NCBI GenBank assembly: GCA_900766355.1
Contig: CAAFVD010000062.1
Span: forward strand, 1-9,553
Source: Candidatus Gastranaerophilales bacterium
GTDB lineage: Bacteria > Cyanobacteriota > Vampirovibrionia > Gastranaerophilales > Gastranaerophilaceae
Direction of reading: 5' to 3'
Length of the DNA stretch: 9,553 nucleotides
The notes under the pieces are model-generated. The model was not told the DNA's origin. It did not search any database and worked only from the letters and a program-made list of their open reading frames with translations. Below, in pieces: positions 6,578 to 9,553 of the stretch (the first letter of the stretch is position 1; every line of letters begins with the position of its first letter). Position numbers and translations under genes: made by a program.

Positions 6578-6721
6578 GAGGAACGGCGCCCAACAAAGCA
6601 ACCCGTATCCCCCGACGACTCACAACAGCCTAAAAGCAAATTGGAGCGTAAATATTATATCATGCGTTTTAATTTCCTTCAAGGAGTTGCGGAACTAAAA
6701 TTTGAAAGGAAATATATATAA
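6578..6721 (+). other. Leader between regulator and unknown gene; open frame and RBS-masking inverted repeat
   Basis: After the regulator's TAG the same frame stays open for 47 codons to TAA 6719-6721, which abuts the next ATG. There is no good start codon behind AGGAGG (6576-6581); TTG and ATG occur only inside. The encoded segment KSKLERKYYIMRFNFLQGV looks protein-like, but I do not recognise it. The first 60 bases are clearly richer in G+C than the surroundings. An imperfect inverted repeat, ATTTCCTTCAA (6672-6682) with TTGAAAGGAAAT (6702-6713), would bury the ribosome site AAAGGA (6705-6710) of the next gene. Confidence 0.4.
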
Positions 6722-7117
6722 ATGAACGAAAAAACTAATTTTAATGAGAAAAACGAGATTGAAGAGTTGGCATGTAGTATTTTAATAGATATTTTAGATA
6801 TACCACATCGACCTAGGTATTTAAGCGAAAGTCATAAACAGAATTTAGAATATTGCGATAAATTCGAAAAAGAATTCATAAAAGGTCTAACATATGAACA
6901 GCGAAAGGATTATGATTCTTTGACATCAGCAAAAACTCTAACATCAACAACGGAATTCAACTATATGTTACTTTGTGGAATACAAATAAAAGTTGCACTA
7001 GATGAATTAATAAAAAATCCTCTTAAAATTCTTAGATTATATGACAGAATAGGAACACCAGCTTGTGAACTTTATAAATCAAGTAAACAGAAAATGGAGG
7101 AGCAAGACAATGAATAA
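6722..7117 (+). CDS. Hypothetical helical protein (131 aa)
   Basis: I do not recognise this gene. The product is soluble, charged and predicted mostly helical, with no signal peptide, membrane segment or catalytic motif that I can see. The C-terminal third (FNYMLLCGIQIKVALDELI) loosely resembles the 'GY..C(I/V)K..KL' end of the two 95-aa proteins that follow, so all three may be distant relatives, but the match is weak. AAAGGA lies 11 nt before the ATG and inside an inverted repeat. The gene overlaps the next one by 8 nt, so the two are translationally coupled. It is probably co-transcribed with the regulator and the integrase. Confidence 0.65.
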   Translation: MNEKTNFNEKNEIEELACSILIDILDIPHRPRYLSESHKQNLEYCDKFEKEFIKGLTYEQRKDYDSLTSAKTLTSTTEFNYMLLCGIQIKVALDELIKNPLKILRLYDRIGTPACELYKSSKQKMEEQDNE

Positions 7118-7397
7118 TTTTCAGCAGGATTTTATTGGCATGAGCAACATTTTTATTGACGATAGTATTGAAGAACTAAAAAATACAAACGATGAGTACA
7201 GAAACAAGCATAAAAAACAACGAGAAATTGAAAATCAATTAACAAAATTAAAGTCAAGATTGTCAGAGAGTGATAAGAAAATTATTGAAAAATACGAACA
7301 TAATATCTTCTATTTAAGAGCTATAGAACAAGGCTGGCTCTACTTGCAAGGTTACAGATATTGTGTAAAATTTTTCAAACTTTTTAGAGTGATATAA
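7110..7397 (+). CDS. Hypothetical helical protein, first of a tandem paralogous pair (95 aa)
   Basis: The start at 7110 (MNNFQQ…) follows GGAGG at 7096-7100 and overlaps the end of the preceding gene; a longer frame from 7065 has no such support. The protein is helical and charged, with a central coiled-coil-like stretch (about 30-65) and the ending IEQGWLYLQGYRYCVKFFKL (72-91). It aligns without gaps to the next gene product over all 95 residues, with about 28 identities concentrated in this C-terminal block. The motif recalls small helical proteins of unknown function on Firmicute mobile elements (the DUF6809-type pattern of a conserved G-(Y/F)-x-x-G/C helix), but I cannot confirm the family. 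No function is assigned. Confidence 0.72.
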   Translation: MNNFQQDFIGMSNIFIDDSIEELKNTNDEYRNKHKKQREIENQLTKLKSRLSESDKKIIEKYEHNIFYLRAIEQGWLYLQGYRYCVKFFKLFRVI

Positions 7398-7407
7398 GGA
7401 GGATAAA

Positions 7408-7695
7408 ATGGGAAGCTTTAAAGAAAACGTAGGAATGTTTTTTACTGAATTAATGCAAGATAGCATTAAAAATTTAAAAGAATGTGATGAAAACTATAAG
7501 GATATCAGATCAACCCATGCAAATGTTAGCAGACGTTTTTATGACTTATTTCAAAACTTTAGTACAAAGGGCAAAGAATTTACAGAAAGTTTTTTAGAAG
7601 ATAAGTCTTTACTTGACTGCATAGAACAAGACTGGCTTTATTTGCAGGGATATAAAGATTGCATTAAACTATTAAAGCTTATCGAAGCAATTTAG
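7408..7695 (+). CDS. Hypothetical helical protein, second of a tandem paralogous pair (95 aa)
   Basis: This is exactly the same length as the preceding protein and colinear with it. Shared positions include DSI (18-20), LK (23-24), Y30, L47, S52, IEQ (72-74), WLYLQGY (76-82), C85, K87, KL (90-91) and I95. A strong AAGGAGG (7396-7402) overlaps the stop of the first copy, and only 10 nt separate the two genes. This is an old tandem duplication, since the middle regions have diverged strongly while the C-terminal helix is kept. That helix is probably the binding or dimer surface. The integrase gene follows after 15 nt. Function unknown. Confidence 0.75.
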   Translation: MGSFKENVGMFFTELMQDSIKNLKECDENYKDIRSTHANVSRRFYDLFQNFSTKGKEFTESFLEDKSLLDCIEQDWLYLQGYKDCIKLLKLIEAI

Positions 7696-7710
7696 AGTGG
7701 AGGAATGAGA

Positions 7711-8921
7711 ATGGCACAAAAGGTAAAACGGAAAGGCAGAGGCAATGGAGAAGGAAATATCCGTCTCCGCAAAGATGGAAGGTGGGAAGCTCGCGTTGCG
7801 ATTGGTCATCTGATGATGGTCGTCTAAAATCTAAAACGTTTTATAGAAAAACTAGAAAAGAAGCTTCTGATAAATTAAATAAATATCTCACAGAAATAGA
7901 GCAGGGTACTTATATTGAACCATGCAAAATAACAGTATCAGAATGGCTTGATGAATGGTACAATAATTATGTCATAAACAGTGTTAAAACATCAACACGT
8001 GTAAGCTATGAGATGATTATAAGACAACATTTAAAACCTAACCTTGGATTTTATAAATTGAAAGACTTAAAAAGCAGTACCATACAAGGTGTATATAACA
8101 AATTATTAAAAGATGGACGTGTAGACGGTAAAGGTGGTTTGTCACAAAAAACTATTCAAAATATACATCGTGTTTTTAGAAAAGCTTTACAATTAGCATA
8201 CATAAATGATATGATAGCAAAAAATCCAGCAGGAGAAGGAAGAATAACCTTACCTAAACAACCTGTAAAGAAAAAAATAAGGGTTTTCAGTGTAGATGAG
8301 CAAAAAGCGATTGAAAAACTATGTGGCAACAATGATTTAGGTATGGCAATACTATTAGATCTATATACAGGCATGAGGCGCGGTGAACTATTCGCACTAA
8401 CATGGAATGATATTGATTTTGAAAAACGAACTATTACTATTAATAAACAACTTAATAGATTAAAAAATTTTGATTCTAATATAAGCTCGAAAACGATATT
8501 ACAAATACAACCATATACTAAAAATAGTCAGGAACGTATTATATCTGTATCTACAATTATGTTGGAAAAATTAAAGAATTATAAAATTCAACAAAGTAAA
8601 ATAACTTGGGATGACCTATATAATGATAAAAAACTTGTTTTCTGCCGTGAAGATGGAACTTATTTAGACCCAAAAACCTTTGAAGATTTTTTCAAAAAGA
8701 CTTTAAAACTAGCTGGAGTAGAAAATACAAATGTTCATGCACTTAGACATACTTCTGCTACACGTGCCTTAGAATCAAATATTCCTGTAAAAGTAGTAAG
8801 CAAAATATTAGGACATGCTAATATTCAAATTACACTTGATACTTATACTCATGTACTACCAGAACTTCAAGAAGAAGCAATGCAAATTATAGCAGATAAA
8901 TTTTTAAACGTAAGTGCATAA
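7711..8921 (+). pseudogene. int: Tyrosine recombinase integrase, frameshifted near the N-terminus
   Basis: The real start is ATG 7711 with GGAGG at 7699-7703. It opens the usual N-terminal arm-binding domain (KRKGRGNGEGNIRLRKDGRW). That frame runs to TAA 7825-7827, but the matching continuation (DGRLKSKTFYRKTRKEA) is in the -1 frame. A single base is missing near 7801-7815, for example one T in GGTCA. The rest is complete: the SAM-like core-binding domain, then the catalytic domain with R of TGMRRGEL, the β-hairpin K of YTKNSQ, HALRH, LGHANI and the nucleophile Y (codon 8844-8846, DTYTHV). Repaired, it would be about 403 aa, normal for phage/ICE integrases. An isolated GTG at 7782 has no ribosome site and would lack the arm domain. 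Integration at the adjacent tRNA-fMet fits. It is either inactive or affected by a sequence error. Confidence 0.88.
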
Positions 8922-9081
8922 AAATGTGAATTTAATTCTTAACTAAAATAAAAAGTTGACCCAAACCTAAATTATATTTAATTTATTTTATTTACAATTA
9001 TTACCATTAAAATCCGAATAAATGGCTTAAACACTGACTTTGTTGTATTTAATTATATTGTATTTTATTTGAAATCCGTAA
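8922..9081 (+). other. AT-rich spacer between integrase and attachment site
   Basis: This 160-nt, very AT-rich region has no gene. It contains two similar AT-rich blocks (about 8968-8997 and 9049-9070) built on TATTTAAT…ATTTTATTT. These could be integrase arm-binding sites or simply low-complexity DNA. A TTGACC at 8956-8961 resembles a -35 box without a convincing -10 partner. In integrases of this layout, attP lies right downstream of int. Confidence 0.4.
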
Positions 9082-9126
9082 CTCATAACCCGAAGGTCGT
9101 TGGTTCAAATCCAGCCTCCGCAACCA
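9082..9126 (+). repeat. 3' half of tRNA-fMet: right attachment site of the element
   Basis: The sequence begins at the anticodon loop (CTCATAA, anticodon CAT). It continues through CCCGA of the anticodon stem, the variable loop, a T-arm (GTTGG-TTCAAAT-CCAGC), the 3' acceptor strand CTCCGCA and the ending ACCA. The C-rich anticodon stem is characteristic of initiator tRNA. The 5' half is absent; upstream sequence cannot form the D-arm or acceptor stem, so this is a fragment and not a working tRNA. The tyrosine integrase just upstream, and a break at the anticodon loop, a common crossover point, identify it as the attachment site. The reconstituted full tRNA should stand at the other end of the element, outside the window. 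Confidence 0.85.
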
Positions 9127-9132
9127 GTGTGG

Positions 9133-9174
9133 GTAGTTATAAGGGACTTGAGAGTTTCTTATAACTACTTTTAA
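9133..9174 (+). terminator. Hairpin after the tRNA fragment, probable native tRNA terminator
   Basis: GTAGTTATAAG (9133-9143) and CTTATAACTAC (9158-9168) form a perfect 11-bp stem with a 14-nt loop, followed by TTTTAA. It begins 7 nt after the CCA end. The stem is AT-rich and therefore weaker than usual. It was probably the original terminator of the host tRNA gene, now cut off from its promoter by the inserted element. Confidence 0.55.
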
Positions 9175-9188
9175 TAATTTAGGATTTG

Positions 9189-9225
9189 GCGGATCAGATT
9201 TTTTTACAAGCAATCTGCTTTTTTT
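9189..9225 (+). terminator. Second terminator-like hairpin with T7 tract
   Basis: GCGGAT (9189-9194) can pair with ATCTGC (9213-9218), with one G·T pair; alternatively CAGATT (9195-9200) can pair with AATCTG (9212-9217). A run of seven T follows (9219-9225). Read on the - strand, this same stretch would encode the last residues of the serine recombinase if its internal stop were read through, so the resemblance may be partly fortuitous. Confidence 0.35.
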
Positions 9226-9287
9226 GTGCATCCAAAAGATCTTTTGTAACTGTCTTTTTCTGGACGGCTCAATTTTGGAATCTGTAC

Positions 9288-9553
9288 TTATCCCATCATC
9301 TTGTAATAAATTTCAACTCGTTGTATTATTTCTTCAAAAACTTTCTCTTTATGGTGCACAATAATTTTATCGATAAACTCATGTAAAAATTCTGTTGTCA
9401 GCTCTCTGATATTTGAATATTTTCTCACGATTTGCAAGAAACCATCAGCATTTAGTTCATGAGATTTCTCTTCAGCAACTACTTTTTTCATGTGTTTTAT
9501 TTGTGCCTTGAGTTCAAACTGCTCATCCTCATATTTTTGCGACAGCTTCAAAA
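9288..9553 (-). CDS. Large serine recombinase (TndX/TnpX type), C-terminal part, cut by window edge
   Basis: The frame is open to the window edge, so the visible 88 codons are only the C-terminal end of a larger gene. The stretch LNADGFLQIVRKYSNIRELT, then EFLHEFIDKIIVHHKEKV and RVEIYYKMMG, matches the DUF4368 C-terminal domain of large serine recombinases that move Tn4451/Tn5397-like elements in Clostridia. The N-terminal catalytic Ser domain is outside the window. The TAA at 9288-9290 falls where relatives continue, and the frame after it encodes a plausible tail to TAA 9204-9206. The gene belongs to a different element from the integrase/packaging module and converges on its attachment site. 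Confidence 0.82.
   Translation of the reverse strand, partial: LKLSQKYEDEQFELKAQIKHMKKVVAEEKSHELNADGFLQIVRKYSNIRELTTEFLHEFIDKIIVHHKEKVFEEIIQRVEIYYKMMG

Noticed and set aside
7801..7827. Programmed -1 frameshifting in the integrase
   Set aside because: No X-XXY-YYZ slippery heptamer or downstream structure is visible in the overlap, and this gene family does not use such shifting to my knowledge.
7782..7830. GTG at 7782 as the integrase start
   Set aside because: There is no ribosome site before it and it would remove the arm-binding domain. The true start at 7711 has GGAGG and encodes the expected N-terminus.
9082..9126. Complete functional tRNA
   Set aside because: Only the anticodon loop to CCA end is present. 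The preceding AT-rich bases cannot form the acceptor or D-arm.
9049..9231. 60-aa - strand frame containing LDLNQRPSGYE
   Set aside because: It is the antisense of the tRNA-fMet fragment, a well-known spurious translation.
1..9553. CRISPR array
   Set aside because: No regularly spaced direct repeats were found by eye anywhere in the window.

Overview
The window is low-GC, Firmicute-type DNA with AT-rich spacers, strong AGGAGG ribosome sites and a few GTG/TTG starts. The gene families (P27-like TerS, clostridial-style head-tail genes, a TndX/TnpX-type recombinase end) point to a member of the Clostridia. Nothing in it identifies a species.

Layout. Bases 1-6 are the end of the 5' exon of a phage head-tail connector gene. 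Bases 7-2592 are a complete group II intron carrying its own reverse transcriptase/maturase/HNH protein. The 3' exon of the connector gene follows (2593-2803) and carries a single-base frameshift. Then come a free-standing HNH endonuclease (2811-3110), terminase small subunit (3204-3545), terminase large subunit (3548-5191) and a head-tail adaptor (5365-5688), all on the + strand. A YefM/YoeB-type toxin-antitoxin pair lies on the - strand (5713-6247) with a readable promoter and operator. Next to it, a ribbon-helix-helix regulator (6404-6577) sits behind a promoter wrapped in a near-perfect 15-bp inverted repeat. This regulator begins a run of + strand genes: a 131-aa unknown, two 95-aa tandem paralogues, and a tyrosine integrase (7711-8921) that is frameshifted near its N-terminus. 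The element ends at a 3' half of an initiator tRNA-fMet gene (9082-9126), the expected right attachment site. Beyond it, on the - strand, is the C-terminal end of a large serine recombinase from a second mobile element, with an apparent premature stop.

How it fits together. DNA packaging (HNH, TerS, TerL) and head-completion genes (connector, adaptor) are present. No tail, lysis or structural gene lies between the adaptor and the integrase/attachment end. The connector is upstream of the packaging genes and the adaptor downstream, unlike the usual HK97-type order. This is what a capsid-forming phage satellite (cf-PICI-like) that borrows a helper's tails would look like. A rearranged, decaying prophage is the main alternative. 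Portal, protease and capsid genes, if present, lie to the left of the window. The integrase appears to be the last gene of a run headed by the ribbon-helix-helix regulator, suggesting that this regulator controls excision and integration. Broken connector, integrase and serine-recombinase frames indicate decay, or indel errors in the assembly.
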